Shown piece by piece: positions 7,904-15,714 of a stretch of 64,000 nt of DNA. The DNA is from Variovorax sp. 770b2 (GTDB lineage: Bacteria; Pseudomonadota; Gammaproteobacteria; Burkholderiales; Burkholderiaceae_C), in assembly GCF_900115685.1 (NCBI RefSeq), contig NZ_FOXJ01000001.1, positions 1,645,796 through 1,709,795 of the forward strand, read 5' to 3'. The notes under the pieces were generated by a model. That model was given only the letters and a program-made list of their open reading frames with translations. It was not told the DNA's origin and did not search any database. The position numbers were made by a program, and so were the translations under genes. How positions within the stretch are numbered: position 1 is the first letter of the stretch; every line of letters starts with the position of its first letter.

Positions 7904-9700
7904 TCAGCGCGTGTGATGCACCGGCTGCAGCGCATGCACCGGCGTCGCCAGGCCTTCCATGCGCGCCTTGATCTGCAGCGCCAGCGTGAGCGAATAGAAG
8001 CGCGACTGGCTCAGGTTGCCGCCGTGGATCCACAGGCCGGGTTGCTGCGTCGGCTTCCACATGTTGCGCAGCTCGCCTTCCCACGGGCCGGGGTCGTTGG
8101 TGGTGTCGGAGCCCAGGCCCCAGCACTTGCCCACGCGGTCGGCCACTTCGGGCGATACCAGGTCGGCCAGCCAGCTGTTCATGGAGCCGTAGCCGGTGGC
8201 GTAGACGATCACGTCGGCCGGCAGTTCGCTGCCGTCGGCCAGCACCACCGAGCGCGGCTTGACCTGCTCGATGCTCGTGCGGCTGCGCAGCTTGATGCGG
8301 CCGTCGGCGATCAGCTCCGATGCACCGACGTCGATGTAGTAGCCCGAGGCGCGCCGCATGTACTTCATGCCCAGGCCGGAGCCGTCCTCGCCGAAGTCGA
8401 GCATGAAGCCCGCGGCTTCGAGGCGCTGGTAGAAATCCTTGTCGCGCTCGGCCATCGCCTCGGTGAGCGGGATGTTCAGCCAGGGCGCGACGCGGTTCGG
8501 GACCGAGGCCGCGATCAGGTCGGCCTTCGCGGTCGTGATCCCGGCGTCGACCGCCTTCTCGGAATAGAGGCCGCCGAAGAACAGGTCCATCAAGGTGTCG
8601 GAACGCGCGATCAGCGTGGAGGAGCGCTGGACCATGGTCACGTCCGCGCCGTGTTCCCACAGGTCGGCGCAGATGTCGTGTGCCGAGTTGTTGGCGCCGA
8701 GCACGACCACCTTCTTGCCGCGATAGGCCTCGCCGCCGGGGTGCTGGCTGGAGTGGTGCTGCTCGCCCTCGAAGCCCTGCGCGCCGGCAATGGCCGGCAC
8801 CACCGGATAGCCCGCGACGCCGAGCGCGAACACCAGTTGCTTCGGGCGCAGGACGAGGGTGCGGCCCTCGCGCTCCACCTCGACCTCCCAGGTCTGCGTG
8901 GCCTCGTCGTAGCGGGCCTTCCGGCACAGCGTGGAACCCCAGTAGTCGAGCTCCATGATGCGGGTGTACGCCTCCAGCCAGTCGCCCAGCTTGTCCTTGG
9001 GCGTGAACACCGGCCAGTCGTCCGGAAAGGGCATGTAGGGCAGGTGGTCGTACCAGACCGGGTCGTGCAGGCACAGGGACTTGTAGCGGCTGCGCCATGT
9101 GTCGCCCGCGCGCGCATGGCGCTCGATGACCAGCGTCGGCACGCCCAGCCGCTTGAGCCGCGCGCCCAGTGCGATGCCACCTTGCCCGCCGCCGACAACC
9201 AGGCAGTAAGGCTGCTCGGTGTGGCCCAGCGCGGCTTCCTCGCGCTGGCGCTTTTCGAGCCATGTCACGCGGGCGGTGTCGGCGCCGTGCTCGGCACCCT
9301 TCACACGGCGATGCCGCGACTTTTCTTCGAAGCCCTTGAGCTCGTCGAGCACCGTAAGCAGCGTCCAGCAGCGGCCTTCGCGCAGGCGCAGCAGGCCCTG
9401 GCCGCGGCCGGTGGCGGTCTCGAAGCGGAAGCTCGCCGTCAGCATGCCGGCCTGCGTTTCGGGCGAGCCCTCGATCGTCCAGGCGGAAGGTTGCGTGTGC
9501 GCCAGCGTGGCGGCGAGCATCTCGCGGATGGCCTCCTGGCTTTCGCAGGTCACGATGTTCCAGCTGAACGCGACGAGGTCGCGCCAGAAGCACTGTTGCG
9601 GCTCGAAGAGCGCGCAGGCGCCTTTGATGTCCCGGCGCGCAAGGGCGTCGCCGAAACGGGCCAGCCAGTCGTGGGCTTCGGTGGTCGTGGTGGTTGTCAT
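7904..9700 (-). CDS. Flavin-containing monooxygenase with N-terminal NTF2/SnoaL-like domain
   Basis: A 598-residue NAD(P)H/FAD-dependent monooxygenase. Residues 1 to about 125 form an NTF2-like domain (HDWLARFGDALARRDIKGAC); the FAD motif GGGQGG is at 170-175, and the family fingerprint region FEGEQHHSSQH precedes the NADPH motif VVVLGANNSAHD. C-terminal DVIVYATGYGS matches the ATG motif of FMOs. Enzymes of this type insert oxygen next to ketones or oxidise N and S atoms. The start follows an AAGGAGAC ribosome binding site; longer in-frame starts cross the regulatory region. It is the first large gene of the operon with RidA, MOSC and VanB-type genes. The substrate is unknown. Confidence 0.9.
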   Translation of the reverse strand: MTTTTTTEAHDWLARFGDALARRDIKGACALFEPQQCFWRDLVAFSWNIVTCESQEAIREMLAATLAHTQPSAWTIEGSPETQAGMLTASFRFETATGRGQGLLRLREGRCWTLLTVLDELKGFEEKSRHRRVKGAEHGADTARVTWLEKRQREEAALGHTEQPYCLVVGGGQGGIALGARLKRLGVPTLVIERHARAGDTWRSRYKSLCLHDPVWYDHLPYMPFPDDWPVFTPKDKLGDWLEAYTRIMELDYWGSTLCRKARYDEATQTWEVEVEREGRTLVLRPKQLVFALGVAGYPVVPAIAGAQGFEGEQHHSSQHPGGEAYRGKKVVVLGANNSAHDICADLWEHGADVTMVQRSSTLIARSDTLMDLFFGGLYSEKAVDAGITTAKADLIAASVPNRVAPWLNIPLTEAMAERDKDFYQRLEAAGFMLDFGEDGSGLGMKYMRRASGYYIDVGASELIADGRIKLRSRTSIEQVKPRSVVLADGSELPADVIVYATGYGSMNSWLADLVSPEVADRVGKCWGLGSDTTNDPGPWEGELRNMWKPTQQPGLWIHGGNLSQSRFYSLTLALQIKARMEGLATPVHALQPVHHTR

Positions 9701-9822
9701 GGTCTTGTCTCCTTGAACGGCATCAGGCGTGCGCGAGTGCTTCGAAGAAATGCGCGAGTTGTGCGGGCGCTTCCAACGTATCGCGCTGGTGGCGTGCGAA
9801 CTCGCGCGTTGTTCCAGGCCAT
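9697..9822 (-). CDS. Possible leader ORF or broken small gene upstream of the monooxygenase
   Basis: A 41-codon ORF starting MAWNNARVRTPP, with a GGAG ribosome binding site 8 bases before its ATG, whose TGA overlaps the monooxygenase ATG by 4 bp (ATGA). Its arginine-rich composition looks like an off-frame reading, whereas the frame one base over ends in a natural-looking helical tail (QRDTLEAPAQLAHFFEALAHA, stop at 9723). It may be a frameshifted small gene, or a leader that couples translation to the monooxygenase. Confidence 0.3.
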   Translation of the reverse strand: MAWNNARVRTPPARYVGSARTTRAFLRSTRARLMPFKETRP

Positions 9823-9898
9823 CGTCGGTTCTCCTTCGGGTGGGAAGTCGATTGGCACCAGCCGTGGATGGGCTTGGATCGCCAGATCTCATTAAAAA

Positions 9899-9977
9899 CG
9901 ATATTTATCTGGTATTCAAGCAAATGCAGCGAGCAATGAGCGTGCCAGCATTATGAAAACCGATTTGCATCGGTTTT
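9899..9977 (-). promoter_or_regulatory. Twin palindromic operator upstream of the monooxygenase operon
   Basis: Two palindromes of the form CGAT-N4-ATCG. The proximal one, 9899-9910, is CGATATTTATCT; the distal one, 9956-9977, is a perfect inverted repeat with arms AAAACCGAT and ATCGGTTTT around TTGC. Their centres are 62 bp apart. The same pair at the same spacing and orientation precedes the hydrolase gene (11879-11952), so a common regulator, probably the TetR-type protein encoded next to the latter, is inferred. Confidence 0.75.
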
Positions 9978-10042
9978 ATGGGAAAGAGGGGAGTTGTGCA
10001 CCCAAAGGGCGCGCGGGTGCCGAGACATGGTGCGCCACGCTG

Positions 10043-10073
10043 GGGGAAGGTGCACCCTTGGCGCACCTTCCCC
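10043..10073 (-). terminator. Strong hairpin downstream of the CocE/NonD hydrolase gene
   Basis: An 11-bp perfect stem (GGGGAAGGTGC pairing with GCACCTTCCCC, 9-base loop) about 30 bp after the stop of the hydrolase gene. No U-tract follows on the minus strand, so it may stabilise the mRNA end or act with Rho instead of being an intrinsic terminator. Confidence 0.5.
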
Positions 10074-10102
10074 GCCCGAAGGCAGGCGCCGGCCCTTGCA
10101 GC

Positions 10103-11836
10103 TCAGCGCGTCTGCAGGATCAGCGTGGCCTGCTGGTCCGGCCCGAACTCGAAGCGGACGCCGAAGCGCTCGCCGGGGTTCACCGGTGGCGCATACAGGC
10201 TGTCGACCGTGTCCAGCACGACACCGATGTGATGGCCCGCGGGAACGTCGTAGGCCGTCGCCGAAAGTTCGATCGGGAGGTCGATGGTCTGCCCCGCCGT
10301 CGCCCGGTGCAGCGTGGCGGCACCATGGGTGATCAGCACGCCGGCGCCGATCGCATCCACGTCGTAGAGATAGGCCACCACCTGCGCGCGCGCTTGCGAC
10401 GGCGTGACGCGCAGGTTCAGCCTGGGAATGCCGCGGATCTTCTGCGTGTGCGGCAGCATCGGCCCTTCGTAGCGCACGCCGGTGGACAGGCCGACCGTCA
10501 GCAGCGAATTGACGACAGGCAGGTCGAGGCTTTCAGCGAGCGTGGACAGCACCGGGATCGGTCCACTGGTCGCTGTCGTGTCCCAGAAGTTCTGGATCAG
10601 GTCCGAGCCCTTGGCGCCATTGGGCGAGGACGAAATCGAGCCCTTGTCGCCCTTGCCGCAGAGGCAACCGAGGTCAAAGCGCAGTGCGCCGCGCGGGCCG
10701 AGGTAGTAGGTCTGCTCGCTCAGCTCGGTTGCAGGCCAGGTGGCGAAGGTTTCGCGGCGGTCGCTGAACTTGACCTGCATCGTCACTTTCGGTTCGGTGT
10801 CCACGCCGTTGCGCACGCCCTTCAGCCAGCGATCGAACCAGCGATGCGCCTGGTCGTACGGGTAGTTGTCGATGCCCAGCACGGCGCCCGGCGCTTCGGC
10901 CGACGCATGGATGCCCGGGTTGAGCAGCATCTTCTTGGGACCCGTGAGCGCCGCGAACATCGCCAGCGACGAGTTGGGCGTGAACAGGTCGTCCTGGTAG
11001 TTCTTGCTGATGAACACCGGCACATTGCGCGCATTGATCTCGTCCACGTAAGTCGACGGCGAGCGCACCTTCGACCAGGCCATGATCTCGGCGATCTTCG
11101 TGGGTGGGGTGTCGGGGTCCATCAGCTCCCGCATGTACTGGTTCACCTCGGGCGCGGGCCGGCCCGTGATCGTGCCGAGGCTGAGGAAGGTTCCCCACGT
11201 CAGGTTGCCGGTGCTTCGCGGATAGAGCTCGTCGGCCATCGTGGCCCAGCCCGACAGCGCCACTGCGGTCTTGATGCGCGTGTCCTTGGCCAGCGCCATG
11301 AGCGACAAGCCGGCGCCATAGGAGATGCCGCTGGCAGCGATGTTGCCGGCATCGACGGGAGCGTTGGCCTGCAGCCAGTCGATCACCGACGACACGTCGC
11401 GCACGTCCTCGGGCGCGGCAGCACCGATCAGGCCTTCGGACAGCCAGAAGCCGCGTGCGCTGTAGCTCGCGACCACGTAGCCATCTTTGGCGAGCCGCTG
11501 TTGCTGGCCGATGTATTCGATGCGGCCGGGCGCGGCCCAGCTCGCGATCATCACGATGGTCGGGAAGGTCTGCGTGCTGCTGGTGCGCCTGGGCAGGAAC
11601 AGGTTGGCCGCCAGCTTCGTGCCGTCGAAGCTGGTGATCGTCACCGCGGGCACCCAGCAGGTCCCGTCGATCGGAGAGACGATGCCCGGGGACTGCGTGG
11701 GCGAGGTGTAGCGGGCCGATTCCGCCTGGGTGGCGATGCGGCACAGCTCGGCGGAGGGCTGGGCGAGGGCAGGGAGCGCGGCCGAGGCCAGCGCCAGGAC
11801 CATGGCGGGCAAGGCCCGCCGGGATGAAATTCGCAT
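10103..11836 (-). CDS. Secreted CocE/NonD-family alpha/beta hydrolase
   Basis: A 577-residue enzyme of the X-Pro dipeptidyl-peptidase S15 / cocaine-esterase-like family. A Sec signal peptide (about 1-25, ALPALA-Q) suggests periplasmic or extracellular location. The catalytic domain has the nucleophile elbow SGISYGAG with Ser172, and the C-terminal jelly-roll domain typical of CocE follows (about 385-577, containing PAGHHIGVVLD). The chosen ATG has GGAGA 5 bases upstream. It is divergent from the TetR-type gene and has the same twin operator as the monooxygenase operon, so it probably liberates or processes the substrate of that pathway (inference). Confidence 0.88.
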   Translation of the reverse strand: MRISSRRALPAMVLALASAALPALAQPSAELCRIATQAESARYTSPTQSPGIVSPIDGTCWVPAVTITSFDGTKLAANLFLPRRTSSTQTFPTIVMIASWAAPGRIEYIGQQQRLAKDGYVVASYSARGFWLSEGLIGAAAPEDVRDVSSVIDWLQANAPVDAGNIAASGISYGAGLSLMALAKDTRIKTAVALSGWATMADELYPRSTGNLTWGTFLSLGTITGRPAPEVNQYMRELMDPDTPPTKIAEIMAWSKVRSPSTYVDEINARNVPVFISKNYQDDLFTPNSSLAMFAALTGPKKMLLNPGIHASAEAPGAVLGIDNYPYDQAHRWFDRWLKGVRNGVDTEPKVTMQVKFSDRRETFATWPATELSEQTYYLGPRGALRFDLGCLCGKGDKGSISSSPNGAKGSDLIQNFWDTTATSGPIPVLSTLAESLDLPVVNSLLTVGLSTGVRYEGPMLPHTQKIRGIPRLNLRVTPSQARAQVVAYLYDVDAIGAGVLITHGAATLHRATAGQTIDLPIELSATAYDVPAGHHIGVVLDTVDSLYAPPVNPGERFGVRFEFGPDQQATLILQTR

Positions 11837-11878
11837 GCGAGGTCTCCAGGGTGTTGTTGTGCGGATCGTCAAATAAAG

Positions 11879-11952
11879 CGATATTTATCGTATTTATGGC
11901 GAAATGTACTTTCAATGAAGCTCGTCGACACTAGGGAAACCGATTGTTATCG
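11879..11952 (-). promoter_or_regulatory. Twin palindromic operator and promoter of the CocE/NonD hydrolase gene
   Basis: CGATATTTATCG at 11879-11890 and CGATTGTTATCG at 11941-11952, centres 62 bp apart, matching the pair at 9899-9972. On the minus strand a sigma-70-like promoter can be drawn: -35 TTGAAA (11910-11915), 17-bp spacer, -10 TACGAT (11887-11892). The proximal palindrome overlaps the -10 box, as expected for a repressor site. The block CATTG...CATTT before the proximal palindrome is also shared with the monooxygenase promoter. Confidence 0.75.
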
Positions 11953-12043
11953 ACTTACAAACGATGTGAGACCAGACATGGATGGGCGCGACGAAACCAG
12001 GTGCGCTCATGTGAAGATGCACACCTTTCGTTCGTCACAAGCC

Positions 12044-12730
12044 ATGGTTGGAATGAACCCGTCGAAACCCGTGAGTCCCGCGCCGTCGGTGCGCAAACGT
12101 CCGCAGCAGGAACGCGGGGTGGTGCGCTTCAACAGGCTGCTAGATGCAGCCCATGCCCTGTTGGAGCGGCAGGAGCTCCACGAGATCGGCCTCTACCAGA
12201 TCGCCAAGGAAGCGCAGGTGCCGCCGGCCTCGGCCTACCACTTTTTCCCGTCGCCCGATGCCGTGCTGCTGGCGTTGGCCGAGCGCTATCACACGCTGTT
12301 CTACGAACTCGTCGATCACGTCGATGCCCCGCGCGCACCGACCTGGCAGGCATGGCTGAAGTTGCGCATCGCAGCGGCGGTGCGCCTGTACAACGACACG
12401 CCGCCGATCCGCAAGCTGCTGCTCGGCAGCCACACCACGCGGGAGGTGGTCCAGTCCGAGGCGGGCTTCAACGATGTGTTGGCGCGCAGCATCCTCGCGC
12501 ACTGCGAGCGGCTCTTTCACATGCCGTACGTGCGCGATGCCGAACGCAGGTTTCTGGTGATGCTGACGCTGATCGATGCCGTGCTGAGCCTGTCGTACGC
12601 CAAGCACGGGATGATCACGCCGCAGTTCGAGGAAGACGCGCTGGTGGCCGCCGTGTCGTACTGCCGTACTTTTCTGCCCGAAGTTATTGAGCAGCGTGAA
12701 GCGGTTGCGCCATCGAAAACCGAGTCTTAG
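12044..12730 (+). CDS. TetR/AcrR-family transcriptional regulator
   Basis: A 228-residue regulator with an N-terminal helix-turn-helix (RFNRLLDAAHALLERQ, then IGLYQIAKEAQVPPASAYHF with the typical YHFF end) and a helical ligand-binding domain. The start is uncertain: ATG at 12044 or 12053; longer starts would put coding sequence over the operator at 11941-11952. It is divergent from the hydrolase gene, and the twin palindromes in between are its likely binding sites. Predicted role: ligand-responsive repressor of both the hydrolase gene and the monooxygenase operon. Confidence 0.85.
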   Translation: MVGMNPSKPVSPAPSVRKRPQQERGVVRFNRLLDAAHALLERQELHEIGLYQIAKEAQVPPASAYHFFPSPDAVLLALAERYHTLFYELVDHVDAPRAPTWQAWLKLRIAAAVRLYNDTPPIRKLLLGSHTTREVVQSEAGFNDVLARSILAHCERLFHMPYVRDAERRFLVMLTLIDAVLSLSYAKHGMITPQFEEDALVAAVSYCRTFLPEVIEQREAVAPSKTES

Positions 12731-12844
12731 TGCGCGGGGATTGGGGCGGCCGCAGGGGTTGGGGCCGTCGTCCTGCAAGTCGCCCCTGTACCGTCGAGCT
12801 CGAATCAGGCGCCGCCAGCGGAAGTTGAGGAGGGATCGGCGCGC

Positions 12845-12875
12845 ATGTTATTTAACATAATGCACATTGTGTTAT
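12845..12875. promoter_or_regulatory. AT-rich overlapping palindromes between convergent genes
   Basis: ATGTTATTTAACAT (12845-12858) overlaps a second imperfect inverted repeat, ATAA..CAC/GTG..TTAT (12857-12875), in an otherwise GC-rich 200-bp gap between the TetR-type and DUF2726 genes, which converge. It could be a bidirectional terminator, a protein-binding site or the promoter of a small transcript. No gene start was found behind it. Confidence 0.4.
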
Positions 12876-12930
12876 TTTATAGACCCCTGAATCAGCCCAC
12901 CCATTCCCGCAACCACGCAAGCAAATGCCC

Positions 12931-13413
12931 TCAGGACCCCTGCGGACTGACAGACGCCAGCGACGGATCGAAATCCGCCTCCACACGACCGATATCCGGC
13001 ACCCGCGGGTAGCGCAACACGCGGTATCCGGCCTCGATCAGCATTGCATCGCGGTCCGGATCGCGCCTTGCCTTGTCTTTCTGGTTCTTGTCGCCGAGTT
13101 CGACCACGGCCACGACCTTGAACGAGCGATCGCACACGACGAAGTCGGCGATCCTGCGGCTGAACGTGCTGCGCGCCGCGCGCGTGCGGGCCGTGAGCAA
13201 CGCGCCGAAGCTGACCTGCGGGAGCACCACCAGGTCCGGTAGCGTCTGCACGAGGCGGTTGTACATCGCCTGCTCGCGCGCGGTGAGCGGCGGCCGTGCC
13301 TTGGGCTTGTCGACAAAGCCACTGGTGCTTTGCTCGGACCGCTTCTTGGCCACGACCAGGAACACCAGCACCCCGACGGCCAACAAAACGACCATGAATA
13401 GGAACGTATTCAT
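12931..13413 (-). CDS. DUF2726 domain protein with N-terminal membrane anchor
   Basis: A 160-residue protein with one N-terminal membrane helix (about 3-23) and a cytoplasmic DUF2726 domain (VLPQVSFGALLTAR, RIADFVVCDRSFKVVAVVEL, MLIEAGYRVLRYP). The domain resembles restriction-endonuclease-like folds: the D of ADFVV and the E of VVEL are in the expected places. Function is unknown. It is transcribed toward the convergent TetR-type gene. Confidence 0.85.
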   Translation of the reverse strand: MNTFLFMVVLLAVGVLVFLVVAKKRSEQSTSGFVDKPKARPPLTAREQAMYNRLVQTLPDLVVLPQVSFGALLTARTRAARSTFSRRIADFVVCDRSFKVVAVVELGDKNQKDKARRDPDRDAMLIEAGYRVLRYPRVPDIGRVEADFDPSLASVSPQGS

Positions 13414-13517
13414 CTCTGCTTCTCCTTCTTCACAGAGTCTCGCATGAGTGCGCAGGCGCCCTTTTTTGGGTGTTCTGCCGGGCCTGCAGCGCGATGGATT
13501 CCGCCTTCAGCGCTCGT

Positions 13518-13730
13518 TCAGCGCTTGGGCGAACCGCCGGATCCTCTGCCTTCGTAGTTCACTCCCTTGGTCTGCTTGATCTCGACCTTCTTCGCGTCCG
13601 GACAAGGCTCGTTCGAGTACGTGATCCTCCCGCCCTGGACACATTTGTAGATCGAGTGCTGGGCTGCCGCGTCAAGCGCGAAATTTGCCAGGCCCAGTGC
13701 GACGACAACGCCGCCGAATCCCTTCACCAT
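13518..13730 (-). CDS. DUF4124-like secreted small protein
   Basis: A 70-residue protein with a signal peptide (about 1-22, DAAA-Q) and a short domain, IYKCVQGGRITYSNEPCPDA, whose two cysteines and YSN.PC pattern are typical of DUF4124. It starts 7 bp inside the end of the ankyrin gene, so the two are probably co-translated. It is the last gene of the tatD operon. Role in the periplasm unknown. Confidence 0.8.
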   Translation of the reverse strand: MVKGFGGVVVALGLANFALDAAAQHSIYKCVQGGRITYSNEPCPDAKKVEIKQTKGVNYEGRGSGGSPKR

Positions 13731-14401
13731 TTACCGTCCTTCGGTGGCGCTTTCGGGCCAGGTTTCGCATTCATGGCCGCGGTGATCAACTCCGCCGCTT
13801 CCGCGCGGTTCGCCTTGTTCGCGAAGTCGACCGCAGTCATACCCAATTGATTTTTCATCGCTGTGTCAGCGCCTTCGGCCAGGAGCAGCTTCACGGCTTC
13901 GCCCGAGCCGTACATGGCGGCCATCATCAGCGGCGTGGTGCCGTTGGGCGACTGCGCATCGATGAACGCGTAGTTGTCGAGCAGCACCTTCATGATGGTC
14001 AGCTGGCCGCTGGTGGCGGCGTAATGCAGCGGCGTCCAGCCGGTCTTGTTGACGGCCGCGTCGCGCTTGAGGAGCTGGTTGACCAGGTCCTGCTGGCCCT
14101 TGATGGCGGCCAGCATCAGCGGGGTTTCGTCCTTTGCGTTGGCGATGTCCACGTTCAGCTGCGGCGATTCGAGCAGCGCCTGGATGACCTTGGGCGAGGG
14201 CTCCCGCAAGGCGATGAGCAAGCCGGTCTGCCCGTTTTCGTCGCGCGTGTTGGGGTCGAATCCGCGCTTGAGCAGGCTGCGCACGCCACTGGCGTTGTCG
14301 CCGCGAACGGCACGGAAGAAGTCTTCGAACGAGCCCGCATGCGCTGCAAAAGATACAGCCATGACAAGGAGATAAAGCGGCTTCTTGAAGTAATTTCTCA
14401 T
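13724..14401 (-). CDS. Periplasmic ankyrin-repeat protein
   Basis: A 225-residue protein with a signal peptide (about 1-22, SFAAHA-G) followed by five or so ankyrin repeats from residue 30 to 205 (for example NGQTGLLIALRE, DETPLMLAAIKGQQDLVNQL, GWTPLHYAATSGQ, GTTPLMMAAMYGSGEAVKLL). These form a protein-interaction solenoid. Its ATG overlaps the tatD stop by 4 bp. The partner is unknown; ankyrin proteins beside tatD occur in related Burkholderiales. Confidence 0.9.
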   Translation of the reverse strand: MRNYFKKPLYLLVMAVSFAAHAGSFEDFFRAVRGDNASGVRSLLKRGFDPNTRDENGQTGLLIALREPSPKVIQALLESPQLNVDIANAKDETPLMLAAIKGQQDLVNQLLKRDAAVNKTGWTPLHYAATSGQLTIMKVLLDNYAFIDAQSPNGTTPLMMAAMYGSGEAVKLLLAEGADTAMKNQLGMTAVDFANKANRAEAAELITAAMNAKPGPKAPPKDGKW

Positions 14402-15204
14402 GATTTGACGTCCCTGAACAGCGTTTCGAAGTTGTCGCTCGTCGCCTTGGCGATGGCCTCTACGGGCATGTTTCGCAACTCGGCGATCTGTTGGGCCACA
14501 TAGGGCACGTACGACGGATTGTTGGTCTTGCCGCGGTACGGCACGGGCGCCAGATACGGGCTGTCGGTCTCGATCAGCATGCGGTCCAGCGGCACGAAGG
14601 CGGCCACGTCGCGCAGGTCCTGCGCCTTCTTGAAGGTCAGGATGCCCGAGAACGAGATGTAGAACCCCAGCTCGAGCGCCGCGCGCGCCACCTCGGCGGT
14701 CTCGGTGAAGCAATGGAACACGCCGCCTGCCGCGCCGGCGGAGCCGTCTTCGCCCTCCTCCTTCAAGATCGCAATCGTGTCGGCCGAGGCTTCGCGGGTG
14801 TGGATGATGAGCGGCTTGCGGGTCTGCTGCGCCGCTCGGATGTGCACGCGAAAACGGTCGCGCTGCCACTCCATGTCGGCGATGCTGCGGCCGCCCTTGC
14901 GCTCTTCCATCTGGTAGTAGTCCAGGCCCGTCTCGCCGATGGCCACCACGCGAGGCCGGGCCGAGAGGCGCACCAGGTCCTGGACGCTGGGTTCGGCGAT
15001 GTCTTCGTTGTCGGGGTGCACGCCCACGCTGGCCCAGAAGTTGTCGTAGCTTGCGGCCAGCGCCTGCACGTCGTCGAACTCCTCCAGCTTGGTGCAGATG
15101 CACAGGGCCCTGTCGACCTTGGCCGCGGCCATGGCGGCGCGGATCTGCGGCATCTGGTCCGCGAACTCAGGGAAGGTCAGGTGGCAATGGGAGTCTGTGA
15201 ACAT
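14398..15204 (-). CDS. tatD: TatD-family metal-dependent hydrolase
   Basis: A 268-residue TIM-barrel hydrolase, DNase/peptidase-like. Metal ligands are visible as DSHCHL at the N-terminus, GETGLDYY in the middle (about 105), and HTREA and HCFTE further on; ETDSPYLAP at about 210 gives the final aspartate. The start MFTDSHCHLTF is the usual one; a longer in-frame start has no support. It belongs to the conserved tmk-holB-pilZ-tatD order of Burkholderiales. Likely roles are DNA repair/quality control and D-aminoacyl hydrolysis, as known for the family. Confidence 0.95.
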   Translation of the reverse strand: MFTDSHCHLTFPEFADQMPQIRAAMAAAKVDRALCICTKLEEFDDVQALAASYDNFWASVGVHPDNEDIAEPSVQDLVRLSARPRVVAIGETGLDYYQMEERKGGRSIADMEWQRDRFRVHIRAAQQTRKPLIIHTREASADTIAILKEEGEDGSAGAAGGVFHCFTETAEVARAALELGFYISFSGILTFKKAQDLRDVAAFVPLDRMLIETDSPYLAPVPYRGKTNNPSYVPYVAQQIAELRNMPVEAIAKATSDNFETLFRDVKS

Positions 15205-15324
15205 GACGCTGATTGTCGGGCTCGTGCCAGGCATACCTCGGAGCCGGCTCGGCCGGGCCACGGGTATTGCCCCGTTGAAGGGGACGGCGCAACCACACGA
15301 GGTGCGCGCGGCCTGGAAGCGCGC

Positions 15325-15714
15325 CTAGATGGTTTGGGTCGGGCGGTCGGAGGCCATCGAGCCGCCGAGGGCTGCCTCGATGCGCGCCTTCAGCTGCCGC
15401 GACTTTTCGTCCGAGGGAAACCGGATGCCCACGCCGGGCGCCCGATTGCCGGCGGCGCGTGCCGGCGTGATCCAGGCGACCTTGCCAGCCACCGGGTAGC
15501 GCTGCGGGTCTTCAGGCAGCGTCAGCAACACATAGACGTCGTCGCCGAGCCGGTACTCGCGCGAGGTCGGAATGAAGATGCCGCCCTCTGCAAAGAGCGG
15601 GATGTACGCCGCATAGAGCGCCCCCTTCTCCTTGATGGCGAGCTGGATGACGCTCGGCCTGGCGGGCGTGGAGGCTGCGGACGCAGCGGCGGCGGGGGCG
15701 ACAGGTTGGTTCAT
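15325..15714 (-). CDS. pilZ: Type IV pilus PilZ protein
   Basis: A 129-residue cytoplasmic PilZ-domain protein. The pattern LYAAYIPLFAEGGIFIPT, then LGDDVYVLLTLPEDPQRYPV and PGVGIRF, matches the PilZ protein needed for type IV pilus assembly. That class lacks the RxxxR c-di-GMP motif, and no such motif is seen here. Its start overlaps the holB stop by 4 bp. Location between holB and tatD is conserved. Confidence 0.92.
   Translation of the reverse strand: MNQPVAPAAAASAASTPARPSVIQLAIKEKGALYAAYIPLFAEGGIFIPTSREYRLGDDVYVLLTLPEDPQRYPVAGKVAWITPARAAGNRAPGVGIRFPSDEKSRQLKARIEAALGGSMASDRPTQTI

Noticed and set aside
9953..11827. 624-codon plus-strand open frame
   Set aside because: Antisense to the CocE/NonD hydrolase, whose catalytic motifs fix the true frame.
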